NCBI RefSeq assembly: GCF_014652215.1
Contig: NZ_BMYJ01000005.1
Coordinates: forward strand, 126,026-190,025
DNA: 64,000 nt
Source of the DNA: Neogemmobacter tilapiae
GTDB taxonomy: Bacteria; Pseudomonadota; Alphaproteobacteria; Rhodobacterales; Rhodobacteraceae
Direction: 5' to 3'
How positions within the stretch are numbered: the stretch's first letter is position 1; each line of letters begins with the position of its first letter. This document shows positions 9,856 through 18,228 of this stretch, in pieces. A program made the translations under genes and the position numbers. Below the pieces are notes generated by a model that was not told the DNA's origin, ran no database searches, and saw only the letters and a list, made by a program, of their open reading frames with translations.

Positions 9856-9882
9856 GCCGGTTTTGCCATCCGGCAAACCGGC
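9856..9882 (-). terminator. Hairpin downstream of the 9938-11274 pair
   Basis: GCCGG-TTTT-GCC pairs with GGC-AAA-CCGGC, an 11-base-pair stem with one bulged T and a four-base loop. It lies between the end of the 179-residue gene and the start of the efflux adaptor, as expected for a terminator. No T-tract follows. Confidence 0.4.
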
Positions 9883-9937
9883 CCGTTCAGGGATAACGTC
9901 ACCGTGTAGGGTTTCCGTCGCAGAAGATCGTGAAATT

Positions 9938-10477
9938 TTACAGGCAGGGGTTGGAAACCGGCAATCGGGGCATTTTCACAATGCTTTCCGTGGCCAAGGG
10001 GTCTGAAAAGGCGTTCATCATGGCCAAAATCCCCTCATCCGACTGAATTTCTGCGCAACTCTTGGGATCCATCGCCCGATTGAAGCTTTGCTCATAGAAT
10101 TTGATCAGGGGCGCGGGATCCTGCGGAGGATAGGCGTTTTCGGCTGCAAAGCGCAGAACGCGCATGAAATTCTGTTCAAGACCAGCCTGAAGCTGTGTTT
10201 CCGCCGGGCGGCATTGCCGGGCGATGTTCAGCAACTCTCCGGTGATCATCAGCGCGCATCCGACAGCGCCGCCTTCGCTGGAATCAGTTGCTACAATGCC
10301 GTTGGCATAGCGGGATACCGTAACGCCGTTTTGCAATTCGAGGTGTTCGGATTTTCCATCGGTCGATTTCACCACCTGTTCGGCATGGTCGCGGAAGAGG
10401 GCGTCATAGTCGACCAGTTCCTGCGCCTGCAATGCACTGCCGCAGAGCAAAGCCAGCCCGTAAAGCCAAAATCTCAT
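9938..10477 (-). CDS. Secreted protein of unknown function
   Basis: A 179-residue protein with a clear signal peptide ([19 protein letters not shown]). The mature part has cysteines near positions 73, 88, 139 and 178, which could form two disulfides in the periplasm. No family was recognised. The ATG at 10477 overlaps the stop of the upstream UDG gene by four bases, so the two are translationally coupled. Longer in-frame starts lie inside the UDG gene and were rejected. Confidence 0.75.
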   Translation of the reverse strand: MRFWLYGLALLCGSALQAQELVDYDALFRDHAEQVVKSTDGKSEHLELQNGVTVSRYANGIVATDSSEGGAVGCALMITGELLNIARQCRPAETQLQAGLEQNFMRVLRFAAENAYPPQDPAPLIKFYEQSFNRAMDPKSCAEIQSDEGILAMMNAFSDPLATESIVKMPRLPVSNPCL

Positions 10478-11274
10478 CCCAGTTCCTTTAGCCGCGCCTG
10501 AAGGGCCAAGAGATCGGCCCAAGCCTCGCGCTTGGCCCCCGGATTGCGCAGAAGATAGGCGGGGTGCAGCATCGGCAAGAGGGGCTTGCCCCAAGCCTGC
10601 GCCCAGTTGCCCCGCGCGCGGGTGATGCCCCGCCCGCCGGTCAGGGCGAAAAGCGGCGTGTTGCCCATGACCACCAGCAGGTCGGGGGCGATCAGTTCGA
10701 CATGCCGGGCCAGAAACGGCTGCATCATAGCAACCTCGGCCGGTTCGGGGTCACGGTTGTTCGGCGGCCGCCAAGGCATGACATTGGTAATGTAAAGCGA
10801 CGTCGCAGGATCAGGCGAGGTGCGAGACAGGCCGATGGCGGCGAACATGCGGTCGAGGAGTTGGCCCGCACGGCCAACAAAGGGGCGGCCTTCGATATCC
10901 TCATCCCGGCCAGGGGCTTCGCCAATGATCATCACCCGCGCCTGCGGGTTGCCATCGGCAAAGACGGTGCGCTTGGCGCCCTTTTTCATCTCGCAATGGT
11001 CATAGGCGGCAAGGGCCTCGGCCAAAGCATCCAGCGATGGGGCGTTGTTCGCGGCGATCTTGGCCACGGCGACCGGATCGACCTGTTCCATCATGGGTTC
11101 GGGCGGGGGGGCGGCCTTGGCTTTGGTGGGGGCCGTTGGGCGGGTGTCGGTCAGGGCATAGCGGTCAAGCGAGGCTTCGCCGATGACATCGGTGACGCCC
11201 ATTTCGACCTGCCATTCCAGCAGGGCAAGGGCCGTCGGCCCATCCAGCGCATCCATGTCCAAGGCGATTCCCAT
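10474..11274 (-). CDS. Family-4-like uracil-DNA glycosylase lacking Fe-S cysteines
   Basis: Predicted to remove uracil from DNA in base-excision repair. Motif [20 protein letters not shown] (about 118-137) and the late HPAYLLR (237-243) are those of family 4. The four iron-sulfur cysteines of that family are not kept: the whole 266-residue protein has one cysteine (Cys94), with Trp168 in [11 protein letters not shown] and Met184 where cysteines are usual. Some alphaproteobacterial homologues look similar. Residues 1-85 are a poorly conserved extension. Confidence 0.88.
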   Translation of the reverse strand: MGIALDMDALDGPTALALLEWQVEMGVTDVIGEASLDRYALTDTRPTAPTKAKAAPPPEPMMEQVDPVAVAKIAANNAPSLDALAEALAAYDHCEMKKGAKRTVFADGNPQARVMIIGEAPGRDEDIEGRPFVGRAGQLLDRMFAAIGLSRTSPDPATSLYITNVMPWRPPNNRDPEPAEVAMMQPFLARHVELIAPDLLVVMGNTPLFALTGGRGITRARGNWAQAWGKPLLPMLHPAYLLRNPGAKREAWADLLALQARLKELG

Positions 11275-11370
11275 GGGGCGAAGCTAGTCGATGCCCGTGC
11301 CCCGCGCCAGCCCGCTTGCCGCATGGGGGGGCATGGGTTAACAGGGGCCAACAGCATGATGGGGACGCCG

Positions 11371-12255
11371 ATGAAGCACCTGAGCCTTGCCCTTTTTCTG
11401 GGGCTTGCCCCTTTGCCCGCCTTGGCAGAACTGGACCTGCCCTATCTGAAAGAGGCCACGTCCAAGCATGGGCCTTTGACGATTGTCGATGCCGATCTGG
11501 ATGGATTTCCGGGGCATCAACTGGCGCTGAACGGGACGGCGGTGGACGGCACGCAGGATGCTTTCGTCGATATCGTGCAGGTGATCGCCAAGCCCGGAGC
11601 GGCGGATGTCGATCTGGTGTTGCTGGCGGTGGCGAGCGGGGGAAATGCCTGCCCGACGCTGTGGCAATGGGTGGAGGTTTCGGCCAGCGGGGCAACGCCG
11701 AATGAGGCTTTCGGCACCTGTTCAGAGGGGTTGTTGGACCTACGGACGGAAGGGGCGTCGGTGGTGATCGACATGGCGAGCTTTGATCCGGCGGTGCAGA
11801 AGGTGAGCTATGCCTATGCGGGGGAATCGGTGATCGAAACCATCGTGCCGTTTTCCGATGCGGGGGCTGTGGCCGCGGGTGCAGGCGATCAGGTGACGCG
11901 CTGGGTGGGTCGGCATCCGATGATGCCGTTTGAGGATGCAGGCGAGCGGCTGCGGTTCAAGGCAATCATGACGGAAGAACAGGTTTTTGAACTGGCGGGC
12001 CGGGTGACGGTGGCGAGTGAGGCCTATGAGGCGGATGGGTTCGTGCTGGGCGAAGGGTTTGACCCGAACAGCGGCGGCGATGTGGCGGGGCTTTGGGGTA
12101 TCCGGATTGCCGATGGGGCGCCCTTTGCGATCTTTCGCACGACGGGCGAGGAGCCGCAAATCTTTGGGCTTTCGGATGTGGATCAGCCGGGGGCGATCCG
12201 GTTGGAGGATTTGCCTGCTGTGGCCGATACCTATCTGTCGGGGTTGGAAGAATGA
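11371..12255 (+). CDS. Secreted protein of unknown function upstream of pyrB
   Basis: A 294-residue protein with a signal peptide ([19 protein letters not shown]). The mature domain is rich in beta-prone segments, with a cysteine pair around positions 94 and 113 ([17 protein letters not shown]). No family was recognised. The ATG at 11371 follows GGGGA by five bases; 11356 and 11359 are alternative in-frame starts. Its stop overlaps the pyrB start by four bases, which ties its translation to pyrimidine synthesis without showing a shared role. Confidence 0.78.
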   Translation: MKHLSLALFLGLAPLPALAELDLPYLKEATSKHGPLTIVDADLDGFPGHQLALNGTAVDGTQDAFVDIVQVIAKPGAADVDLVLLAVASGGNACPTLWQWVEVSASGATPNEAFGTCSEGLLDLRTEGASVVIDMASFDPAVQKVSYAYAGESVIETIVPFSDAGAVAAGAGDQVTRWVGRHPMMPFEDAGERLRFKAIMTEEQVFELAGRVTVASEAYEADGFVLGEGFDPNSGGDVAGLWGIRIADGAPFAIFRTTGEEPQIFGLSDVDQPGAIRLEDLPAVADTYLSGLEE

Positions 12256-13214
12256 GCTTTCGCGCGCGCCACCTTCTGGGCATCGAACATCTGGCCCCGG
12301 ACGAAATCCGCGCCGTGCTGGATTTGGCCGACCGCTATGTCGATCTGAACCGGCGGACGGTGAAGCAGTCAGACGTTTTGGCGGGGCTGACGCAGATCAA
12401 CATGTTCTTTGAGAACTCGACCCGGACGCAGGCCAGTTTTGAACTGGCGGGCAAGCGTTTGGGGGCGGATGTGATGAACATGTCGGTGGCCTCTTCCAGT
12501 GTGAAGAAGGGTGAGACGCTGATTGATACCGCGATGACGCTGAACGCGATGCACCCGGATTTGCTGGTGGTGCGGCATCCTTCCTCGGGCGCGGTGAACC
12601 TTTTGGCGTCCAAGGTGAATTGCGCGGTCTTGAACGCGGGGGATGGGCGGCATGAACATCCGACGCAGGCTTTGCTGGATGCGCTGACCATCCGGCGGGC
12701 GAAGGGGCGGATCCAGCGGTTGACGGTGGCGATTTGTGGGGACATCGCGCACAGCCGGGTGGCGCGGTCGAACCTGATCTTGCTGGGCAAGATGGAAAAC
12801 CGCATCCGGCTGATCGCGCCGCCAACGCTGATGCCTGCGGGCGTGGGAGAGTTCGGGTGTGAGCTGTATGACGATATGGCAAAGGGGCTGGAAGGGGCGG
12901 ATGTGGTGATGATGCTGCGTCTGCAAAAGGAGCGGATGGATGGGGGGTTTATCCCCTCTGAACGCGAGTATTACCACCGCTACGGCCTGGACGCCGATAA
13001 GCTGGCCCATGCGAAACCGGACGCCATTGTGATGCACCCCGGCCCGATGAACCGGGGGGTGGAGATTGACGGGGAACTGGCGGATGACATCAACCGGTCG
13101 GTTATTCAGGATCAGGTGGAGATGGGGGTCGCGGTCAGGATGGCCTGCATGGACCTGCTGGCGCGGAACCTGCGGGCCGAACGCGGGCGGGCAGCGGTGG
13201 GGGTGATGGTGTGA
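12252..13214 (+). CDS. pyrB: Aspartate carbamoyltransferase catalytic subunit
   Basis: Joins carbamoyl phosphate and aspartate in the first committed step of pyrimidine synthesis. The carbamoyl-phosphate loop is [13 protein letters not shown] (STRT at 56-59), followed by [11 protein letters not shown] and the C-terminal [13 protein letters not shown]. At 320 residues it is the usual length. No regulatory pyrI gene is present. A dihydroorotase-like gene follows 2.5 kb downstream on the same strand, which suggests a PyrB-PyrC' type complex. Confidence 0.97.
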   Translation: MSFRARHLLGIEHLAPDEIRAVLDLADRYVDLNRRTVKQSDVLAGLTQINMFFENSTRTQASFELAGKRLGADVMNMSVASSSVKKGETLIDTAMTLNAMHPDLLVVRHPSSGAVNLLASKVNCAVLNAGDGRHEHPTQALLDALTIRRAKGRIQRLTVAICGDIAHSRVARSNLILLGKMENRIRLIAPPTLMPAGVGEFGCELYDDMAKGLEGADVVMMLRLQKERMDGGFIPSEREYYHRYGLDADKLAHAKPDAIVMHPGPMNRGVEIDGELADDINRSVIQDQVEMGVAVRMACMDLLARNLRAERGRAAVGVMV

Positions 13215-13318
13215 GCAAGCGGCCCATGTCGGATGCACGGATCGGGGGGATGGTGGCGACGGGGGTGCTGGTCGCGCTGTTCCTGTTCGTGGGGCTGTTT
13301 GTCTGGGTGGGGTCGTAG
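13211..13318 (+). CDS. Small single-span membrane protein, 35 residues
   Basis: A GTG start overlaps the pyrB stop by four bases and gives 35 codons ending at TAG. There is a short basic start ([12 protein letters not shown]), then one hydrophobic helix of about 20 residues ([20 protein letters not shown]). The tight coupling and clean membrane segment support a real small protein. Function unknown; it may be an assembly or membrane-tethering partner of neighbouring products. Confidence 0.55.
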   Translation: MSKRPMSDARIGGMVATGVLVALFLFVGLFVWVGS

Positions 13319-13339
13319 GGTGGGTACCGTGGCGAGTAT

Positions 13340-13356
13340 GGTGGGTTCCGCCCACC
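13340..13356. repeat. REP-like palindrome GGTGGG-TTCCG-CCCACC
   Basis: A six-base-pair stem with a five-base loop, flanked by TTAC on the right and by a second TAGGGTGGG word at 13316-13324. Short palindromes of this GTGGG/CCCAC kind recur in many proteobacterial intergenic regions. It lies in the 117-base gap before the membrane-protein array, where it may also end transcription from pyrB. Confidence 0.5.
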
Positions 13357-13435
13357 TTACGGGATTCCATTCCTGGGAAGAGGGGTTGCGCCCGACTTAC
13401 AAAAGATTCCCTTTCGTCAATTGCGGACGCAACTC

Positions 13436-14014
13436 ATGAATCCGGCAGAGTTTCATTCTTCCCTGCCGCAGGAATTGTCTGCGATTTTTCAGAACGACGA
13501 ACATATCATTTGGGTCGGCAAGCCGCGTAGTTTTGTTCTGATAACAGCGTTCGATTACATATCTCTGGCGGTTTCCTGCTTTTTTCTGATTGTTTGTTTA
13601 TTTGTTACGTTGTTGAGCGTTCTGTCTCTTGAAATTATGGCTCTTGTCGTTTCTCTTCCTCCATTGGTGCCGCTTTGGTTCTTTGCGATCTATAGAACCA
13701 AAACGCGATCAAAATATCTGCGAGCCACAACTTATGTAATTACAAATAAGGCAGTCTATTTTTATTGTTCCGAAGCGCCGGTGGAGGCGCGAAAAATTTC
13801 TTTTGAATCTAAAGATATTAATATCCAAGGATACTTCTATCCCGCCATTTATTTTCGGCAGCCTGACTATACCGAGCATTGGGTGAATGGATATCTGACT
13901 TGGCCCAATCCAAACCAGCTAAACGGATTCTTCGGTTTATTGGATGTCGAAACACCCATGGACCACCTTCGAACATTGGCTTCCGTGAAAAACGCTGGAC
14001 AACGTCAACTATGA
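13436..14014 (+). CDS. Membrane protein, type A, copy 1 (PH-like family?)
   Basis: A 192-residue protein with an opening NDEHIIWVGKP, two hydrophobic helices (about 38-85), then YVITNKAVYFYC and a C-terminal NQLNGFFGLLDVETPMDHLR. The GE-x-W-x-G-x-P opening, two helices and Y-x-(I/L)-T-(N/D)-(K/R) strand recall bacterial PH-domain membrane proteins; this is an inference. Codon use is clearly AT-richer than in its neighbours, suggesting separate acquisition or relaxed selection. ATG at 13436 was chosen over TTG at 13421. It overlaps the next gene by four bases. Confidence 0.75.
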   Translation: MNPAEFHSSLPQELSAIFQNDEHIIWVGKPRSFVLITAFDYISLAVSCFFLIVCLFVTLLSVLSLEIMALVVSLPPLVPLWFFAIYRTKTRSKYLRATTYVITNKAVYFYCSEAPVEARKISFESKDINIQGYFYPAIYFRQPDYTEHWVNGYLTWPNPNQLNGFFGLLDVETPMDHLRTLASVKNAGQRQL

Positions 14015-14568
14015 CCCCAAACTGGCGGACCCACTTCCATCCCGGTGAAACCCTGCTGTGGCAGGGTGCCCCTGTTCCCGGTTTTCATCAGCGGGGCAAG
14101 GCTTTGTTCCTGATGATCTTTGGTCTGCCCTTTCTGATCATCGGCGTGGCCATCTTTTTCTTTGGCCTGCATCGGCTGACCCAAGCCGCCACGGTTTCTG
14201 ACGCGGGGCTGGCGGTGTTTTTCACCGCTTTTGGTTTGCCCTTTGGTGGGCTGGGCGGGTTTCTGGTCTTTGGCCCGATCCTCACCGCGCGGACGGATGC
14301 GCGGCATCTGCGGTATGCTTTGACGGACCGCGCCGCCTATATCTGGCGGGCTTGGCCGGTGGAGAAGCTGGAGGTCTATCCGATCTTGCCACAGACGGCG
14401 CTGGAGCTGGAAAAGGGCAAGGGGGCGGATACGGTCTGGCTGCATGCGCGGGTGGAACGGGATTCCGAGGGCAATTTGGCGACCGTGCATATCGGGTTTC
14501 GCAACATTGCCGAGGGGGAAAGGGTCTTTCGCCTGATCCGGGAAATTCAGACGGGAGAAGCGGAATGA
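14011..14568 (+). CDS. Membrane protein, type B, copy 1 (PH-like family?)
   Basis: A 185-residue protein: TPNWRTHFHPGETLLWQGAP at the start, two long hydrophobic helices (about 31-93), the strand motif YALTDRAAYIWRAWP, and a type B ending in which ERVFRLIREIQTGEAE follows a DSEGN turn. The ending matches the gene at 15149, not its immediate neighbours. ATGA overlaps join it to both flanking genes. Function unknown. Confidence 0.78.
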   Translation: MTPNWRTHFHPGETLLWQGAPVPGFHQRGKALFLMIFGLPFLIIGVAIFFFGLHRLTQAATVSDAGLAVFFTAFGLPFGGLGGFLVFGPILTARTDARHLRYALTDRAAYIWRAWPVEKLEVYPILPQTALELEKGKGADTVWLHARVERDSEGNLATVHIGFRNIAEGERVFRLIREIQTGEAE

Positions 14569-15152
14569 CACCGGATTGGCGTGATTATCTGGACCCGGAT
14601 GAACGCCTTGTCTGGACGGGAAAACCGCGCCGTAGCTATGCCTTTTTGAACCAAGGCGACGCCTTGTCATTCTTGGTCGGAATCTTCGTGGTGCTGATCT
14701 ATCTGGCGCTTATCGCATCCTCGGTGACGCAAGGGGAAGGTGCGCGTGGCGCCGTAGTCGCTTTAGCCGTGTCACCAGCTCTGATGCTTTTTGGCTGGGC
14801 ATCCATCGGTCGGACTTTGTTGCGTATGCGCTACCTCTCGCACACCGCCTATGCCATCACCGACAAGCGGGCCGTTGTGTTTTGTGGCCATCCGGTTCCA
14901 ATACTTGCCAGTTATTCAGCTCGGAAGGGTGAATTTCACTGGAAAGGGTCGCTGTTCCCATCCATTCTCTTTACCCCAAAATTCGAGGCACATCTGGCCC
15001 AAGAGCATAGCGCTTTTTTGCCGCTCTTAGGGCGTAAGGATTATTTCCTTTCCTGCAATCCTATGCTTCTTAATGGTTTTTTCGACCTGAGCGACCGTGA
15101 CGGAGCGCTGAAACATATACGCGCGATTGATGGGAAGGAGGCGCAGGGATGA
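14565..15152 (+). CDS. Membrane protein, type A, copy 2 (PH-like family?)
   Basis: A 195-residue protein with opening TPDWRDYLDPDERLVWTGKP, two hydrophobic helices (about 33-85) and the strand motif YAITDKRAVVFCG. The type A ending is NPMLLNGFFDLSDRDGALKH, shared with the gene at 13436. Unlike copy 1, its base composition is closer to the neighbours. Translationally coupled on both sides. Function unknown. Confidence 0.78.
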   Translation: MTPDWRDYLDPDERLVWTGKPRRSYAFLNQGDALSFLVGIFVVLIYLALIASSVTQGEGARGAVVALAVSPALMLFGWASIGRTLLRMRYLSHTAYAITDKRAVVFCGHPVPILASYSARKGEFHWKGSLFPSILFTPKFEAHLAQEHSAFLPLLGRKDYFLSCNPMLLNGFFDLSDRDGALKHIRAIDGKEAQG

Positions 15153-15733
15153 CTGTTTCAGCCGACTGGCGTGATTACCTCGACCCCGACGAAAACCTGC
15201 TGTGGACGGGCCGTCCGGCGCAGGGGATGCGCTATACGCGCAAGCGGATTGGGGCGAGTTTTGTGGGGTTGTTCGTGCTGGGATTTTCGCTGTTCTGGAC
15301 GGCGGGGGCCTCGGCCGGGTTGTGGATGGGGGAATGGCGGAACACGGATACGGTGATGTTCTGGTTCTTTATCCTGTTCCCCATCTTTGGCCTGCCCTTT
15401 GTGGGCTTGGGTCTTTACGCGACCGTGGGGCATTTCTTTCACGACCGGAACACGCGGGCGAAAACGCTTTATGCGCTGACCAACCGGCGGGCCCTGATCC
15501 TTGTGGCGGGGCGGAAGGTGAGTGTGAAAAGCTGGCCGATCCGGCCCGAGACGGTGATCGACTATGAGCCGGGGCCTGAGGCGAACATCTATGTGGCGAC
15601 GGAAACGCATACCGACAGCGAGGGTGACAAGAGCCATACGCGGGTGGGTTTCGACTTGATCACCGAAGGCGAGAAAGTCTATCGCCTGATCCGCCAGATC
15701 CAGACGGGCGCAGTCGCGGAAGGAAAGCCATGA
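15149..15733 (+). CDS. Membrane protein, type B, copy 2 (PH-like family?)
   Basis: A 194-residue protein: ADWRDYLDPDENLLWTGRP, two hydrophobic helices (about 34-95), YALTNRRALILVAGRKV, and the type B ending KVYRLIRQIQTGAVAEG after a DSEGD turn. It is closest to the gene at 14011. Its stop overlaps the start of the pyrC-like gene by four bases, so the whole array sits inside a pyrimidine operon. Function unknown. Confidence 0.78.
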   Translation: MTVSADWRDYLDPDENLLWTGRPAQGMRYTRKRIGASFVGLFVLGFSLFWTAGASAGLWMGEWRNTDTVMFWFFILFPIFGLPFVGLGLYATVGHFFHDRNTRAKTLYALTNRRALILVAGRKVSVKSWPIRPETVIDYEPGPEANIYVATETHTDSEGDKSHTRVGFDLITEGEKVYRLIRQIQTGAVAEGKP

Positions 15734-17001
15734 TCCTGCATTTCACCAATCTTCGCCTGATCGACCCGGAAGCACTGTCCGAGGATGAGGGCAGTCTGAC
15801 CGTGGAAAACGGCGTGATCACCGCGCGGGATGGCGCGGCCGCCAAGGGGGCGCGGGTGATTGATGGGCAGGGCAAGTGTCTGGCACCGGGGATTGTCGAT
15901 TGGGGGGTGAAGATTGGCGAGCCGGGGGAGCGGCATCGGGAGTCTTTCCGCTCGGCGGGGCTGGCGGCGGCGGCGGGTGGGGTGACGACGATCATCGCGC
16001 GGCCCGATACGAAACCCGCGATTGATACGCCGGAGACGCTGGAATTCGTGACGCGGCGGGCGGCGGAAAGCGTGGTGCGGATCCGGCATATGGCGGCGCT
16101 GACCAAGGGGCGCGAGGGCGCGGAAATGACCGAGATCGGCTTTCTGCGCGATGCCGGGGCGATTGCGTTTTCGGATGTGGATCGTGTGGCGGTGAACACC
16201 AAGGCGCTGGGTCGGGCCTTGACCTATGCGCGGTCGCTGGGGGCTTTGGTGGTGGGGCATCCGCAGGAGCCGGGGCTTTCGGCGGGGTCTGCGGTGACAT
16301 CGGGAAAATTTGCGAGCCTGCGGGGCCTGCCGGGGGTGCATCCTTTGGCCGAACGGATGGGCTTTGACCGCGATATGGGCTTGGTCGAAATGACCGGGGT
16401 CGCCTATCACGCCGATCAGGTGACGACGGCGCGGACGCTGCCCGCCTTGCAGCGGGCCAAGGCGAATGGGCTGGATGTGACGGCGGGGGTGTCGATCCAC
16501 CATCTGACCTTGAACGAAATTGATGTGGGGGATTACCGGACGTTTTTCAAACTGACGCCGCCTTTGCGGTCGGAAGAGGATCGTCTGGCGATGGTGCAGG
16601 CGGTGGCGGATGGTCTGATCGACGTGATCTGTTCGATGCATACGCCAGCGGATGAGGAGTCCAAGCGCTTGCCGTTTGAAGAGGCGGCGAGTGGGGCGGT
16701 GGGGTTGGAGACCTTCTTGCCTGCCGCGATGCGGCTGTATCATGCGGGGGCTTTATCCTTGCCGCAACTGTTCCGGGCGATGGCCTTGAACCCGGCGAAG
16801 CGCTTGGGTCTGCCGCAGGGGCGGCTTTCGGTGGGGGCCCCGGCCGATCTGGTGCTGTTTGACCCGGACGCGCCGTTCCTGCTGGACCGTTTCAAGCTGC
16901 ATTCGAAATCGAAGAACACGCCCTTTGACGGACAAAGGATGGAAGGTAAGGTTCTGGCCACCTTTGTCGCCGGGGCGCAGGTTTATGGAGAGACCGTCTG
17001 A
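15730..17001 (+). CDS. pyrC: Dihydroorotase-like protein, probably non-catalytic (PyrC')
   Basis: Amidohydrolase-fold protein of 423 residues homologous to class I dihydroorotase. The zinc-binding His-x-His that should follow GIVD is absent (residues 57-66 read DWGVKIGEPG), and the catalytic Asp of the T-D-H-A-P motif is replaced (SMHTP at 302-306). Such PyrC' proteins in Pseudomonas are inactive but needed to assemble aspartate carbamoyltransferase with PyrB. An active dihydroorotase should therefore exist elsewhere. It overlaps plsY by one base. Confidence 0.88.
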   Translation: MILHFTNLRLIDPEALSEDEGSLTVENGVITARDGAAAKGARVIDGQGKCLAPGIVDWGVKIGEPGERHRESFRSAGLAAAAGGVTTIIARPDTKPAIDTPETLEFVTRRAAESVVRIRHMAALTKGREGAEMTEIGFLRDAGAIAFSDVDRVAVNTKALGRALTYARSLGALVVGHPQEPGLSAGSAVTSGKFASLRGLPGVHPLAERMGFDRDMGLVEMTGVAYHADQVTTARTLPALQRAKANGLDVTAGVSIHHLTLNEIDVGDYRTFFKLTPPLRSEEDRLAMVQAVADGLIDVICSMHTPADEESKRLPFEEAASGAVGLETFLPAAMRLYHAGALSLPQLFRAMALNPAKRLGLPQGRLSVGAPADLVLFDPDAPFLLDRFKLHSKSKNTPFDGQRMEGKVLATFVAGAQVYGETV

Positions 17002-17621
17002 TGCCAATCCTTGAAACCGCCACGGGCAGTTTGCTGCTGATTGCGGGGCTGGCCTATCTTTTGGGGTCGATCCCCTTTGGCATCCTGCTGACGCGGGCAA
17101 TGGGGCTGGGCGATCTGCGGCAGATCGGTTCGGGGAACATCGGGGCGACCAATGTACTGCGGACGGGGAACAAGGGGGCGGCAGCGGGGACACTGCTGCT
17201 GGACGCGCTGAAGGGCACGGCGGCGGTGATTCTGGCACGCTGGATCAGCGGCGGGCATGGTGATGCGATGCAATTGGCGGCCTTGATGGCGCTGATCGGG
17301 CATTGCTTTCCCCTCTGGCTGCGGTTCAAGGGCGGCAAGGGTGTGGCAACCTTTCTGGGGGTCTGCTTTGGGCTGAACCTGTGGCTGGGTCTGGGGATCT
17401 GTGCCGTTTGGTTGGCGGCGGTTTTGGTGACGCGAATTTCATCGGTGGGGGCTTTGGCGGCGGCCTGGTCACTGATCATCTGGGTCTTGGTGCTGGGCAT
17501 GGGGGAATTGTTCGGCCTGTCGTTGGTTCTGACCGTGCTGATCTATTGGCGGCATTCGGCGAATATCGCCCGGCTGAAGGCCGGGACAGAGCCGAAGGTG
17601 GGGCAAAAAGCCAAGGCTTGA
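17001..17621 (+). CDS. plsY: Glycerol-3-phosphate acyltransferase PlsY
   Basis: Inner-membrane enzyme that acylates glycerol 3-phosphate from acyl phosphate to make lysophosphatidic acid. At 206 residues, with about five membrane helices, it has the family motifs GSIPFGILL, GSGNIGATNVLRTGNKG and HCFPLWLRFKGGKGVAT. The start overlaps the pyrC-like stop by one base. The adjacency to pyrC is common in this group. Confidence 0.95.
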   Translation: MPILETATGSLLLIAGLAYLLGSIPFGILLTRAMGLGDLRQIGSGNIGATNVLRTGNKGAAAGTLLLDALKGTAAVILARWISGGHGDAMQLAALMALIGHCFPLWLRFKGGKGVATFLGVCFGLNLWLGLGICAVWLAAVLVTRISSVGALAAAWSLIIWVLVLGMGELFGLSLVLTVLIYWRHSANIARLKAGTEPKVGQKAKA

Positions 17622-17660
17622 TATTTTCGTCGCGTCTGTTATTTCTGTCATGACAGAAAT
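17618..17660 (+). promoter_or_regulatory. Promoter with perfect 20-bp palindrome before gbsR-like gene
   Basis: TTGATA (17618-17623), a 16-base spacer and TATTTC (17640-17645) form a plausible sigma-70 promoter. A perfect 20-base palindrome covers 17641-17660, from ATTTCTGTCA to TGACAGAAAT, across the -10 and the likely transcription start. Its position suggests autorepression by the regulator. The half-site ACAGAAATGA recurs at 18222-18231 over the start of the next gene. Confidence 0.6.
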
Positions 17661-17673
17661 GAGTGAGTCGCCG

Positions 17674-18195
17674 ATGGACCTGACCCCTGCCATGCAGAAC
17701 TTTATCCTCCACTGGGGGGAAATGGGCACCAAATGGGGGGTGAACCGTTCTGTGGCGCAGATCCATGCGCTTTTGCACATTTCGCCCGAACCGCTGACCG
17801 CGGAGGATATTGCCGACACTTTGGGTCTGGCGCGGTCGAATGTGTCGACGGGAATCAAGGAATTGCAGGCCTGGAAGCTGGTGAAGGCGACACGCAATCT
17901 GGGCGACCGGCGGGATTTCTTTACTTCGGTTCAGGATATGTTTGAACTGGCGCATGTGGTGATCGAAGGGCGGCGGGCGCGGGAGTTTCAGCCGACGATT
18001 GAGGCTTTGCGGGCGGTGAGCGCGGAGGCTGAGGGCGACGGCACGCCAGCGCATGTGGTGAAGCGGATGCAGGAAACGCGCGAGATGATGGAGCTGTTCG
18101 ACGGCTGGTATCAGGACGTGGCGCGTCTGCCGCGTCTGGTGCAGATGGCTGCGATCCGGCTGGGGGCCAAGGTGGCCAGGTTCCTGCCGAAGTAA
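17674..18195 (+). CDS. GbsR/MarR-family transcriptional regulator
   Basis: Winged-helix regulator of the GbsR type: FILHWGEMGTKWGVNRSVAQ, LGLARSNVSTGIKELQAWKL and the wing NLGDRRDFF, with a helical C-terminal half. The ATG at 17674 (MDLTPAMQNF, 173 residues) fits family N-termini and leaves the palindrome upstream. An in-frame ATG at 17650 would add eight residues but lies in the palindrome's centre. It probably controls itself and the two membrane-protein genes that follow. Ligand unknown. Confidence 0.85.
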   Translation: MDLTPAMQNFILHWGEMGTKWGVNRSVAQIHALLHISPEPLTAEDIADTLGLARSNVSTGIKELQAWKLVKATRNLGDRRDFFTSVQDMFELAHVVIEGRRAREFQPTIEALRAVSAEAEGDGTPAHVVKRMQETREMMELFDGWYQDVARLPRLVQMAAIRLGAKVARFLPK

Positions 18196-18228
18196 AAAAT
18201 TTGCGCTGATTTTTCGGGGAGTACAGAA

